A stretch of 64,000 nucleotides of DNA from Panulirus ornatus (lineage: Eukaryota > Arthropoda > Malacostraca > Decapoda > Palinuridae), in contig NC_092261.1 in assembly GCF_036320965.1 (NCBI RefSeq), positions 10,232,697 to 10,296,696 on the forward strand. The letters are read 5' to 3'. The notes under the pieces were generated by a model that was not told the origin of the DNA, did not search any database, and saw only the letters and a program-made list of their open reading frames with translations. The position numbers were made by a program, and so were the translations under genes. Below, piece by piece: positions 1 through 10,490 of this stretch; the stretch's first letter is position 1; each line of letters begins with the position of its first letter.

Positions 1-92
1 GTGGGCGAGGCACACAATCTTCGTTCTGCATCCAACGCCATCAGCAAGAATTACGAGAAACGTCCACTGAATCAGAGGCGCTCACATCCTGG

Positions 93-96
<4 letters not shown>

Positions 97-164
<68 letters not shown>

Positions 165-188
165 GAGACAGAGACAGAGAGAGAGAGA
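97..188 (+). repeat. (GA)n microsatellite, interrupted
   Basis: About 90 bases of GA dinucleotides with a few CA interruptions towards the right end. The open frame across it (Arg-Glu repeats) is a by-product of the dinucleotide and not a gene. Confidence 0.97.
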
Positions 189-975
189 CCAACCGAACAT
201 TCACGATACGAATGAATATGGCATATTATTTCAAGGTTCTTTTAAGACTCATGGTATGTAAATCAGATCTGGGTACATGGCTGGAAGAAGAAGAAGGAGA
301 AGATGAAGCAGAGGAAAGCGAACACTAACATACGAATCAGTCTATTGGATTCGTTCCGTCTTATGAACGAAATGGTATAAGTCTCTCGTAAGCAAGAGAA
401 TATCACTTCTCAGTATTCTAATATCCTTCCTCAAGTGGCGTGGTTATAACACCAGTGTTGCCATATCAACGTTGACCAGGACAAGACTGCTGGACTGGGA
501 GAGTTTTCGAGATCAGATGACACAGCTGTGTGCGTTTCCTTCACAACTTAAACCCTTTACAGTATCGTGTGGGACCTATACCGTAACGGCGTCGTCAAAC
601 GAAGAGGCAAAAGGGGAGGTGGTGGTTCAGGCTCCCACTCTTACGGACGCAGAGCGTCCACTTCCTCATAATATTATCGCAAAGGACCTCAAATAACCAC
701 CTACTTGTGGATAACCCTTGGACAACACAATGCCAAACCATCCTAAAGAGAGAATATATACCTACACACACACACACACCTTGGTAGAGTAATGTCAGAG
801 TTGGTATCAACGTCTGCCTGGTAAAGTATTAGAGAAGTCATTATCATGTTGGATCATATGACCAAGGGTCAATACCTGGGCACAGGAGTAACCCTACACC
901 AATTGGAGTAACATGTAGCTGGTTCTTACGACTCGATGCAGACTTCCTAATCCCCGAGGAAGAAGGAGAAAAAAG

Positions 976-977
<2 letters not shown>
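189..977. other. No gene recognised; possible tRNA-like trace
   Basis: Mixed-composition sequence with short open frames only; the longest, 472-696 on the plus strand (74 codons), matches no family I know. A stretch near 805-900 has a weak tRNA-promoter look (AAGGGTCAATACCTGGG around 863), reminiscent of a SINE B box, but the A box is not convincing. Confidence 0.5.

Positions 978-1064
<87 letters not shown>
978..1064. repeat. (AT)n microsatellite
   Basis: Uninterrupted TA dinucleotides for about 87 bases, preceded by an A-rich stretch. Confidence 0.98.
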
Positions 1065-1067
<3 letters not shown>

Positions 1068-1480
1068 ACCCTAAGCCGAAGTAAAGTTCTGCCGAAATAA
1101 GATGCTATAATTCATGAGAGCATACATTATACCCAAGAGCTGCTGGCTCACCGTACAGATACACATCTTCCGGTCGAATGCGATGAAAAAGGAGGCTACT
1201 GGCCAGGCAGGTGGTGAGTGGGGCAACTGAAGTTGAAATGATAAATATGCTTCAAACAGTAGCGCAGGAATTAACCCAGAAACATGTTCAAGCATCCCGT
1301 CACTTACTGAATCGTACAATCCAATCGCGTAGAAGTATCTGATTAATAGTTGATCTATGTTCTGGGATTGTCCGATCTCTCGCTATAAAGCTTAGATAAT
1401 CGCGGGGATTAATACGACTTGAGAGTATAGATAGCTAGGCACTTGGGCAAGAAAGTTGGGCTTGGACAAGAGGCTCATCA
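1065..1480. other. No feature seen
   Basis: Single-copy-looking sequence. The 82-codon minus-strand open frame at 1071-1319 has no recognisable motif. Confidence 0.5.
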
Positions 1481-1765
1481 TTTTGATCAGTGCGTTGCTA
1501 CTCATCGTTCGTTGTTTTGCCGTGCGACGTAACCATGATCAATACCGTTGATGCTGATCATCCTACTAATCGTCACTAGAGTTGCGTGTTTATGCTGATC
1601 ACATCAATAATCGCGAGTGTTTCATGGCATACGGATGTTCACCGACCAGACGGAGACCCAGAGTTGCATGTGTTGCTGTCCGTCTGACACACTGATCAGC
1701 GCCACTGTTGCCTGTGTTGCTGCTCATCACATTGATCAATACCAGTGTTGCATGTGCTGCGCCAA

Positions 1766-1766
<1 letters not shown>
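1480..1766 (+). repeat. Degenerate ~41-bp tandem repeat
   Basis: The motifs GTTGCATGTGTTGCTG and TGATCA recur at about 1581, 1663, 1707 and 1747, with spacings close to 40-44 or twice 41. Units have diverged considerably, so this is an old minisatellite. It runs directly into a (CCAG)n tract. Confidence 0.55.
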
Positions 1767-1796
<30 letters not shown>

Positions 1797-1800
1797 ACCG
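1766..1800 (+). repeat. (CCAG)n microsatellite
   Basis: About eight copies of the tetranucleotide CCAG, ending in CCAACCGG. Confidence 0.95.
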
Positions 1801-1856
1801 GTTGTGGCGGTGGGCGTCCGGCACACGTCGCTCGAGGGTGAAATTGGGTCATGAGA

Positions 1857-1985
1857 GAAGAGGAGGAGGAGGAGGAGGAGGAGGAGGAAGAGGAGCGTCG
1901 GTGGGAACGGAGGACTGGGAATGAGGAGGAAGATAACAGGTAAGTGATGGAGGGAGGGAGGGAGGGTGGGAGGGAGGGAAGGCGG
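1857..1985 (+). repeat. (GGA)n and (GGGA)n purine tracts
   Basis: A (GAG)n tract at about 1859-1897 and a (GGGA)n tract at about 1949-1985 form a G-rich, all-purine stretch on the plus strand. Confidence 0.9.
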
Positions 1986-2006
1986 GGGTTGTAAGATAGC
2001 AGGTAC

Positions 2007-2008
<2 letters not shown>

Positions 2009-2092
<84 letters not shown>
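2009..2092 (+). repeat. (GA)n microsatellite
   Basis: Perfect GA dinucleotide run of about 84 bases. Confidence 0.98.
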
Positions 2093-2096
<4 letters not shown>

Positions 2097-2164
2097 ATAC
2101 TCACGGGTACTTACAAGGAGATTCTGGCAAAAGGGCAAAGGGGTTAGCTAGCTCACACCACTCA

Positions 2165-2335
2165 GCGTAGGGAGAGACGTTTAAGAGTTACGAGGAAGGA
2201 GCCGTGTGAGGCAAGCGTTAGCCCGTGCTCTGAGCCAGCTAGCCACCCTACGTGTGGGTGAGGCAGAAGTTACCTTGGGCCAAAGGAGTGACACCTGACA
2301 ACCAACGAAGTTGCTGGCTCACTGCGCAGGCGTCA
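2165..2335 (+). repeat. Dispersed repeat R1, copy 1
   Basis: The segment around 2250-2315 (GTGTGGGTGAGGCAG followed after a short gap by GAGTGACACCTGACAACCAA) recurs at 26804-26870 with the same order and spacing. A third, partial relative lies at 16780-16990. This marks an interspersed repeat family of unknown type; the copies are too diverged for their ends to be fixed by eye. Confidence 0.6.
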
Positions 2336-2699
2336 CAAACAGTCCCGATACCCAGGCGGGGCGTACCGATAACATACCACCGTGGTCGGTGGCTGTATAC
2401 TCCCCACGAGACGAGAGATAAAGACAATGTGAAAAGGAATATATCTTACATCGCGCGGGGGTAAGACAAGAGTACAGAAAAATACCAATGCGAAGGAAAA
2501 AAAGAAAATGAAAACAAGAGATGGGTAAACAAAGAATACGTCGATAAATGAATATAAAACTACGAATGAAAAAGGAAGTGCCACAGATGAACAAGAGAGA
2601 GGAAAGAGGAGAACTTTGTGAGATCTGTGTTGTAGGAAAGGTATTCAAGCGCTAATAATATGTATACCTTCCGCAGCAGATAATGAATATATTTCATTC

Positions 2700-2702
<3 letters not shown>
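2336..2702. other. No gene seen
   Basis: Purine-rich plus strand. The minus-strand open frames of 83-109 codons are Phe/Ser/Leu-rich readings of this bias and carry no motif. Confidence 0.5.

Positions 2703-2780
<78 letters not shown>
2703..2780. repeat. (AT)n microsatellite
   Basis: Uninterrupted AT dinucleotides, about 78 bases, 150 bases upstream of the LINE remnant. Confidence 0.98.
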
Positions 2781-2782
<2 letters not shown>

Positions 2783-2919
2783 CATACGATGAGAATACCT
2801 GTGACTAACAGACAAGGAGGAACGGGAATGGAAAGTGTGGCATGTGAGAGGTGGGACGTGATTATAAAAACTGGCTGTCAGTGTTATTAAGAGGAAGTTA
2901 TAATGCAGGTGAAAAAAAA

Positions 2920-4150
2920 AAATAGGGAGATGTATGGACGATCTCTGCAGGGAAGGAATGCAGATGACTGGGAGGCGTACAAGGGAAAGGAGCAGGGAGT
3001 CAAAGGAAAGGTACGAGAGCCGAAACCGAGGACAGATGACAGCAGAGGGAGGGAGGGTGTCGATGCTCTTCAGGGAAAATGAGAAAATATATTGGAAGGC
3101 AGTAAACAGTGTGAGGGAGAACGAGTGAGCAAATGAGGGCGACGAAGAGGAGAGAGGATGAGAAGGCAGGAACAGACAAAGAGGATGTGAAATGGAGATT
3201 GGGCGAGTATTTTGAACGGCTGCTGAATATATTTGATGATAGGAAGGTGGATGTGATGTATTTGGGACGAGGTGGCATGCATAGTGAGGGAACCATGACG
3301 AGCGGGTAAAAGACAGAGGAACAATGATATCCCTGTTCGAGATTAGATGCGCAAATGTTTCGAGAGTGGATGACATTGCAGTTGAGTCTTTAAAGGAAAG
3401 GGGTGATATGAGAGACGGTCATTTAAGCAAGGCTTTCAGCTGTATGTATGACCAACATTCCGGTGCCTGAGCGCATATATAATTCAACTGTATAAAAGTA
3501 AGAGGGCACAAAAGTTCATTCGAACCAACGCGTGAATATGATGAGTATACCTGGTGGCGTCCTGCACACAAGCAGCTGACTTGGGGAGGAACAATGTGGT
3601 TTCAGATGAAGAGGATGTGTGCACTAGGTGTTTGCTTTGAAAAATGTGCGAGAAGTGCTTGGAGAACGAGAGTGACCTGCACACGGCATTTATGGATTTA
3701 GGAAAGGCGCATGATAGCGCTAAAAGAGATTCTGTCTGGAAGATGCTACGAGTATATGGAGTAAATGGAAAGTCACTTGATGCAGTGAGAGATTTCTATC
3801 GTGAGAGTAAAGCATGTGTACGAGTCGATAGGGAGGCGGGCGAGTGGTTCTGGTGAAGGAGGGTGTGGGTCAAGTATGTGATTTCGCCTAGGGCTGTTGA
3901 CGGGGTGGTGAGGGAAATTAATGCGGGGTGCTTAGAAGCACGAGCAGGTCCGCGGTATGCTGAGGGGAGGGGAGGTTGGAAGGGGTATCAGTTGCTATTT
4001 GAAGATGATGAGGCTCTGGAGGCAAAACTCTCGGGAGAAACTCCAAGACCTGGTGACATAGCTTGGGAAAGTGAGTAAGAGGAGAGACTGTAAAGGAAAT
4101 GCGAACACAGTAAGGTAATAAGGAGCTGTAAGAGAGGAAAAAGAATGGTC
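2920..4150 (+). pseudogene. Decayed non-LTR retrotransposon (LINE) reverse transcriptase
   Basis: Frame-hopping translation shows a reverse transcriptase remnant in correct order. A basic N-terminal stretch (REGMQMTGRRTRERSRESKE, 2949 onward) is followed by LFRENEKIYWKAVNSVR (about 3067-3117). Next come GEYFERLLNIFDD (3202-3240) and EEQCGFR, the RT finger signature (about 3580-3600). RT motif A is AFMDLGKAHDS, with FMDL at 3689-3700, and then comes RVYGVNGKSLDAVRDFYRES. The segment DGVVREINA precedes motif C, LLFEDDEAL, with FEDD at 3998-4009, and then EKLQDLVT (about 4036-4060). Both aspartates of motif C survive, but the FADD box reads FEDD. Motif B, normally RQGCxxSP, has decayed to VKYVISP. 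There are several stops and frameshifts, so no protein can be made. The clade is not resolved by eye (RTE- or jockey-related). The purine-rich strand bias is that of the LINE coding strand. Confidence 0.85.
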
Positions 4151-4249
4151 TGGGTGTACACAGGGGGTGAAGTGAGTTACAAGATGTAAGAGAGGGATAA
4201 GGCCCAGGTTGCGTTAACGAGTGTGCGTTACAGGGAGAAGTAAGACGCC

Positions 4250-4485
4250 TTACAACTTTCCACCAAGGAAGAATGAAAAGTGTGGAGTGATCTGATCACA
4301 AGTAAGGTCATACACCAATACGAAACATGTTAGTATAGAAAATTCAGTCATAATATAAAATCAAGCAAGAGACTTGACTGAAAAGAATTTATGAGGTACG
4401 TTGATAACCTAACACTGGATGAATGGGATAAATCAAGTATCGAAATGATATTTTTGGACGGCAAGCATTAGCTAGAGAAAAAAAA
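4250..4485 (+). pseudogene. 3' end of a CR1/jockey-like LINE (fragment)
   Basis: Translation gives STKEE, then VWSDLITSKVIHQYE (about 4284-4325), HNIKSSKRLD (about 4351-4380) and DEWDKSS (about 4418-4440). These correspond in order to the conserved tail of CR1/jockey-like elements (LEERR-GDLIT, GHN-K, EWN). The same block is seen in the fragment at 24.35-25.03 kb, where it reads GDLTTT and YNMKSSEK. Stops interrupt it. It lies upstream of a more 5' piece of the same family (4700-5240), so the order is reversed relative to an intact element. Confidence 0.6.
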
Positions 4486-4589
4486 ATGTTAAAGAGATGG
4501 GGCCTTACTAGGGTAAAACTCCCCTCCACCTACAGCACAGGGAAGTTTAAACAAATACGTAATCACATGATGAAACTTTAGGCAGGAAT

Positions 4590-4700
4590 GAATGGGAGAG
4601 ACCCTTTCGATGGCGGGAAAATTACTTTACTGGAAGGGTAAAACGGACTCTTTCGATGGCGGGAAAAAATCACCTCACTGGTAGTATAAAACGGAGGCAT
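4590..4700 (+). repeat. ~50-bp tandem duplication
   Basis: The motif CTTTCGATGGCGGGAAAA occurs at about 4603 and 4650, each followed by a similar ACTGG...GTAAAACGGA stretch. This is two diverged copies of a unit of roughly 47 bases between two LINE fragments. Confidence 0.8.
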
Positions 4701-5245
4701 GTTAGAGGAGGGTTCTCGAAACCGGTGTGGAGGGTACGAGTGGAGTGCTGCAGGGCCTGATCCTTGGCCCGCTGATCTTCTTGATCTATTGCGTGACTTA
4801 CAGAAGGGCTGAGCTCATGCTTGAATATGTTTGCGGCTGATGCCACGGTCATGAGAGAAATAACGAAAGAGGAAGATGACATCAAACTACAAGGGGGAGC
4901 TCTGATGTATTCTAGAGGTTGTCTGATATTTGGTCGATGAAATTCAACCTGATTAAACGCAAGATTATGATTCTGTGCGTGAGAAGGACTTGGGAATCGA
5001 CAATACTATACCTAACCTGTCGTCAAAGCCACACTTTCTAAGAGGAAAAGGAGACAAATGACCAACTGGTAAATGTGGAATCTCATCACAGTACGTGGAT
5101 AAAGGTATATTCACCAAACTTTTCGCATCGTATATTACGCCAAGAGCAAAATACGTTTCTCACGCTCGGTCACCGCGCTTTTAAAGAAGCAGAAAGAACT
5201 AATTGAAAATGTCTAGAGGAATACAACAGCACCGATGGTACAAAG
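4700..5245 (+). pseudogene. CR1/jockey-like LINE reverse transcriptase, central fragment
   Basis: RT motif B reads SGVLQGLILGPLIFLIY (4745-4790). After a frameshift, motif C reads MFAADATVMREI (4827-4862), where FADD has become FAAD. Then come TKEEDDIKLQG, WSMKFNLIKRKIMIL (about 4932-4975), EKDLGID (4983-5003), DKGIFTKLFASYITPRAKYV (5097-5156) and HARSPRF. This is the normal order of the RT palm, thumb and post-thumb region of CR1/jockey-like elements. One catalytic aspartate is lost, and stops and frameshifts are frequent, so it is dead. Neither end of the element is present: the region upstream of motif B is missing, and the 3' tail of the same family lies upstream at 4250-4485. Confidence 0.78.
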
Positions 5246-5520
5246 TCAAAAGAGCCAAGAAGTTACAGTGAGAGGTAAGAGGATGTTAATCTGTCGACCA
5301 CGGAAAACGTTACAGTATGATTACATAGACCATGCCCATTACCTTTTTAATATCCATTTGATCATACAAATACGGAACAGTCAGAAGCCAAACGCGAATC
5401 AAGGCAAGGGAATGTATCCGAAAAAAAAAAAAATGGAAAGAGGTACTTTTGCAGTAGAGGAAGAATGTGGATGAATGGAAATAAATGTAATTCAGTGGAT
5501 GTGAAGAGCATACACAATTT

Positions 5521-5588
<68 letters not shown>
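5521..5588 (+). repeat. (GA)n microsatellite
   Basis: About 68 bases of GA. It is in inverse orientation to the (CT)n tract 244 bases downstream. Confidence 0.98.
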
Positions 5589-5594
<6 letters not shown>

Positions 5595-5828
5595 GACAAG
5601 TGGGGATGGTCCCTCGAAATTGGACCGCTTTTCCCGAGCTCTCGCAAAGAAAGCCTGCCAGCCATCGGATGAACTACTCAACGAAATTCAAGACCAAATG
5701 CCTGGGAGATAATGGCCGGGTTGAAATAGAGTAGTAGGCCGAAGGCTTTGGGGGGGGTTTTGAGTCTCTTAGAGACGTAGACACAACTGGAATCTGGCGT
5801 CTCTGTAGTTTGCCACTGGGGGCAAGAG

Positions 5829-5831
<3 letters not shown>

Positions 5832-5898
<67 letters not shown>
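5832..5898 (+). repeat. (CT)n microsatellite
   Basis: About 67 bases of CT. Together with 5521-5588 it makes a pair of complementary arms. Confidence 0.98.
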
Positions 5899-5900
<2 letters not shown>

Positions 5901-6600
5901 GCTTGAAAGACAATGGGTAGCGGGGTGATGGTAGATGCTCCTCCCACACGTGTTTACCCCTCGTGTGAGATGTGTCGTCCACTACACTCGAGACACAGAC
6001 TTTGATGGAGGCGTCTTGTGTGTAACCAGGGTGAAGAGAATGGGTTGCTGGTCCCCCCCCAAATCGTTCGTGTGACTGACGTTAGCGAATTCTGGCTTTG
6101 AGGGAACCGATGGAGGAAAAAAAAAAAAAAAGTTTTCTAATCACAGAGGCACTTTGATTGGTGAAGTGAAGCGCCCGATTGAGGAAGCGGGGGGGGGGGG
6201 GGGGAGAAGAAGAAGTCTGGCTTCAATGAGTGAACAAGGTCATTCTGTTTCTTCAATGGAAGACGAGATGACGTGGTGGAGGATCGCTGTTCAGTCGATA
6301 ATTATGAAGTCATTCAGCCACTGGAAACTCCTCGATTAAAGCTGGAGGTGCGGAGGATATGGACGGTAGGATGAGAGGATGAGGAGGAGGAGGGTAGGGT
6401 TAAACTTGAGGAGGTTGGGAGCAACTTTTCACTTGACGAGGGGGAGAAGTGGTCGTTAATTTTCCCAACCACTTCACACAACTTGGACTGGCTAATACAC
6501 ACGGGGGACTGGGCAAGTGTGGAGGCTGTCTATACCTCTGATGTTTTTCCTTTCTCTTCTCTTTTTTTTCTAGCTTTCTATACTACCAGATAACGTTAAT
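5899..6600. other. No gene; poly-G tract
   Basis: Contains a 16-base poly-G run at 6189-6204, a poly-A run at about 6117-6131 and short open frames without motifs. Confidence 0.6.

Positions 6601-6652
<52 letters not shown>
6601..6652 (+). repeat. (GT)n microsatellite
   Basis: GT dinucleotides with one TTT interruption near the left end. Confidence 0.97.
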
Positions 6653-6653
<1 letters not shown>

Positions 6654-6672
6654 TCGCTCACTTACCACGTCT

Positions 6673-6764
6673 GATGACGTGACGTCAAAAGGGCATCAAC
6701 AGGGTGGGATTTTCACACGATGACGTGACGTCAAAAGGGCATCAACAGGATGGGATTCGAAGGG
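6673..6764 (+). repeat. 46-bp tandem duplication containing TGACGTCA
   Basis: Two copies, starting at 6673 and 6719, share GATGACGTGACGTCAAAAGG and the following GCATCAACAGG-TGGGATT. Each includes the palindrome TGACGTCA (6680-6687 and 6726-6733), which matches the animal cAMP-response element consensus. No gene is visible next to it, so a regulatory role is speculative. Confidence 0.85.
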
Positions 6765-7226
6765 ATGCCTTGGGGAGACAAGCGGTCTATGGCCTCAACA
6801 CATATACTCAGTTCTCTCATCACTGTGTCTCCCACTGGTTAGTGACCCCGTCAGTGGCAGTAACTTCGATATGCGAGTACCAAACGAGCCAACGCTCAAG
6901 CTTTTCCCGTAAGAGGGGGTCAGCTAAAGCTCTATAAGTCTTAGAGTTGATTTTCTTATTCACGGCCGCTTTAGGGATGGTGATCGAAGATGTATATATG
7001 TATATATAAATTCTATGACCGAATGGCAGCACTGGGTGTTGTGGAATATAACGACCATCCAACCCAGCATAAAATCAGTTGGTTTGTACCCCTCTAGTGA
7101 GTTAGGATGCCGAGCACGTTTGTGAGACGCGAAGCTTTTCCTTAAAATCACTGTTATTTATAGTCATCATATACACCTCACCTGAAGGCTTAGGCAACTC
7201 TGGAAGAGGTGGTTCATTAGCCTGAC

Positions 7227-7228
7227 TA

Positions 7229-7271
<43 letters not shown>
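7227..7271. repeat. (AT)n microsatellite
   Basis: AT dinucleotides, about 45 bases, with a TATG interruption at the left edge. Confidence 0.96.
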
Positions 7272-7273
<2 letters not shown>

Positions 7274-7343
7274 GTCTCAGAGTCGACGGCACATCATACA
7301 GCAGAAACATTGGAATGTGGATAGATGTTGGGGAGTGATGTAG

Positions 7344-7347
<4 letters not shown>

Positions 7348-7399
<52 letters not shown>
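7348..7399 (+). repeat. (GA)n microsatellite
   Basis: GA dinucleotides with one GC interruption near 7391. Confidence 0.97.
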
Positions 7400-7644
7400 A
7401 ATAGTAGTGTGTCTGACAATGAGTAACGGAAGAAGTGGAAGACAGTGAGAGAAGGCATATGGGTGAGGTGATGTTCAACCACTTGATCACAACAATATGA
7501 TACTTAAATATGATGACGCATAAGGTTAAAATGTCTATACATAATACCCCTGCATTGCGCTCATGCATCACCATGACCTAGGTCTAGCAATGATATGGGA
7601 TGCATGGAGAAATCTACGAGTTAAACATATTACCGTGTAGTGTG

Positions 7645-7650
<6 letters not shown>

Positions 7651-7701
<51 letters not shown>
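7651..7701 (+). repeat. (GT)n microsatellite
   Basis: Perfect GT run. On the minus strand it is the (AC)n tail directly after the SINE-tail sequence at 7702-7800. Confidence 0.97.
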
Positions 7702-7703
<2 letters not shown>

Positions 7704-7800
7704 TGCGTTACGAAAAGAGTGTTCTACACACGTGATGCCCCAATGTATAATATTATACACATATATGTACCACGTCTTTACTTCTATGTGCGTAGGCACA
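7702..7800 (-). mobile_element. SINE-tail repeat S1, diverged copy
   Basis: Read on the minus strand: AGAAGTAAAGACGTGGTACA, then an AT-rich stretch, CACGTGTGTAGAACACTC, TTCGTAACGCACTC and finally (AC)n. The same string of landmarks (AGTAAAGACATGGTACATAT, CACGAATGTAAAAC, CCGTAACACAC, (AC)n) is present at 54330-54412 on the plus strand and at 45540-45640 on the minus strand. It is a 3' portion only; no tRNA-like head is seen here. Confidence 0.65.
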
Positions 7801-7829
7801 CACACAGACACACACAAATACACCCTGCC

Positions 7830-8540
7830 TTAAGCTAGTTGGACAATCAGGCAAAGATGATATCATAAATACCAACCAAGAATTGAACCGTGTCGACCAA
7901 TACTTACATGAATGGGAGTCTATTCACCAAGATGCAACAAACTAACAGAACCATATCTCCTCACAGACAAACACTGCAATACGAACAGAAGAGAGGGACG
8001 TATGGGATATATATACATATACGCCAAAGTTACAAACAAATTGAAACATATCTAACGACAAAACTTCCAACCCTCCCAAAAAAAAAAAATAAAAACAGCT
8101 GATGTGCTGTTTCAAGAACACAATTTCAAATTACAAAGATTTACAGGCTCTTATGAGTATATATACAGCGTGAAATACAACCATAATGTATTCCCTCACA
8201 CTGGCATCAATCATTCTTGCCAGTAATCAGCCAAAGTCATGGAGTCTTCAACCTCTCAGGGAGCCACTAAGGTGGTGGTGGGGAGGACTTCATCGAGGAA
8301 TACAACATAACGAATTTGCTTTCGTGACTGTCTTAGCGGAACGCGAGGTGACGACCACACCACCCACCCACCCACCTTGCTGTCTTTCTTCGTACGAGGG
8401 TCATCAAACAACGTAACGTTGAGATCTGTGGATTACTACTAATGCCCCATATTTTTTTTGCGAGACAGCCGGAATGAGCTGAGAGAGGGGAGGAGAGGGG
8501 AAGGGAGGGGAGGAAAGTATGAATCATTACGCTCGAGGGG
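7830..8540. other. No gene seen
   Basis: A-rich, then mixed sequence with short open frames; the one at 8186-8416 has no recognisable motif. A short (ACCC)n lies near 8364-8375. Confidence 0.5.
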
Positions 8541-8542
8541 AG

Positions 8543-8567
8543 GGAGAGAGAGAGAGAGAGAGAGATG

Positions 8568-8625
<58 letters not shown>
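8543..8625 (+). repeat. (GA)n microsatellite with TGGGG break
   Basis: Two GA runs separated by ATGGGG near 8566-8570. It is preceded by a GGGGA-rich purine tract from about 8478. Confidence 0.97.
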
Positions 8626-8628
<3 letters not shown>

Positions 8629-8797
8629 AGAATCATCACTCTACCGGGTGTAGTAATGTGGAGGTTCTAACAATTCACTCGTCGCTCCCGAACAGGGGTC
8701 GAGATTCAAAACCTCTACCTTGTGGTATGTGAAAGGGATTTCGTCACCGAGTGAATGACATAAATTCCTGCTTATATAAAAGATAAAGACTTGCATC

Positions 8798-8800
<3 letters not shown>

Positions 8801-8881
<81 letters not shown>
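8801..8881. repeat. (AT)n microsatellite
   Basis: About 80 bases of AT. Confidence 0.98.
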
Positions 8882-8883
<2 letters not shown>

Positions 8884-9095
8884 AAGATATTCTTTATTAT
8901 CAATGAAACCTCAGATTTTAATCTCAGTTCATCGTCCCAGAGTACTTTACTATCATAATTCTAACCATTTCCTCTTTTAACATTTTAATATTTTTTCATT
9001 ATCTTGAAATCATTTCCACTTATTACTTTCTAACATCTTTTCTTTACCCTTATACCACTTCCCTCCACTATTTTTTAACATCTAGTTATCAAGGT

Positions 9096-9097
<2 letters not shown>

Positions 9098-9171
<74 letters not shown>
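9098..9171. repeat. (AT)n microsatellite
   Basis: About 74 bases of AT. The 216 bases between this and the previous tract are T-rich and carry no feature. Confidence 0.98.
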
Positions 9172-9173
<2 letters not shown>

Positions 9174-10250
9174 AAAGTTTATCACAAACATTAAGGAAGT
9201 TTTAGGAAGACTTGCCAAATATCAATAACTTTAGAAAAAGCATAAAATAAACTGCGCCATTCCTTTATAATATATACTGACGCTATAACCGTTATTTTGC
9301 ATGTTATCTTTCCAAAAGGCACACTGCACATCCAAGGTAATTTTCCACGCGCACTTTAAGGACTTTACATATAATGCAGCATTTCAAGACATGCTCGAGA
9401 ACGGTGCACTTTTCCCTAGGGGTGGAAAAGCAAGACGAGGTGTACCTTCTAACCACAATCTAACTCTTCTCTTTGCCTGACCACAATGTATTATTCTACT
9501 TTCCCGACCACAAGGCACACTTGTACTTCCCTGGCCACAATGTAGTGTGGTGTTTACCATCACAGTTATGTATAGGTCAATATCCCCACGATGCTCTTCA
9601 ATATCCTGGAACGCCTCTCTGTTCGGTTGAACACACGTCTTGTGCTTCACTAAAGATAAATAAATAAATAAATAAATGAATAAGTAAATTTAAAATTTAA
9701 TATCTTAAGTCTCTTTAACAAGCGAGTTCTTTTAGTATCTCGTGGCAAATACCTACGTTATGGCAACAGAATCTTTTTCCCTTTATAATTCTCACCCTCC
9801 TGTCTTTCGCCACTCTATAATACCCATTCCCACTTACTCTCTTCTTTACACCTTCCTACTTTAGGATGGTGCAGTCAGAGATTTGATTCCTATGCTCTAA
9901 CACATCTGACACACTACCCTCCCAACTCATACCCTCTTTGCCTTAATTCCAAGACATTTCCTTCACTCCAGCCCCAGACCCCGCCATCCCTCAGTTTCTA
10001 TCAGGAGTTCCTCACTCCATATCTTCCAATTAACTTTCGCCACCGACTCTCTCCACTTTATCATCATAACCCGAGATCTTATCACCTCTCCCTTCTTCTA
10101 CCTTCTGTAAATCTTCAAAATTGTCTCTCCTTCTTTTCCTGATATCACTTGCCTCTGATGAGGTGCTTCCACTCTTACCGTAAATACTCTTTCCAGATAT
10201 TCCTCCGGTAATATCCTGGTACGCTCTCAAGATTCTGGTGTATGTTGTCC
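9172..10250. other. No gene; short (AAAT)n
   Basis: Pyrimidine-biased sequence. An (AAAT)n microsatellite occupies about 9655-9690. Around 9478-9560 the phrase GACCACAATGTA/GGCCACAATGTA recurs with local drift, a weak short repeat. Confidence 0.5.
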
Positions 10251-10251
10251 T

Positions 10252-10281
10252 CGGTCTCCTCCTCCTCCTCCTCCTCCTCCT
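10252..10281 (+). repeat. (CCT)n microsatellite
   Basis: About nine CCT trinucleotides. Confidence 0.95.
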
Positions 10282-10290
10282 AAAAATATT

Positions 10291-10490
10291 CTTTGGTTTC
10301 ATTGACATCATCTTCCACCATTTGGTTTCAAGTTTCATTCTTCCACTCTCGTTTTCTTTAATTCCCTTTCATTCTTAAAAGTCTCAAATCTTCTTAGGTT
10401 TCACTGACATCTTCTTCCACTATTTGGTTTCAACTTCCATTCTTCCACTCTCGTTTTCTTTAATTCCCTTTCACTCTTAAAAGTCTCAAT
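10291..10490 (+). repeat. ~103-bp tandem duplication
   Basis: GGTTTCATTGACATCATCTT at 10294 recurs as GGTTTCACTGACATCTTCTT at 10397. The shared block extends through CTTCCACTCTCGTTTTCTTT and AAAAGTCTCAA. Copies are about 90% alike by eye. Confidence 0.9.
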
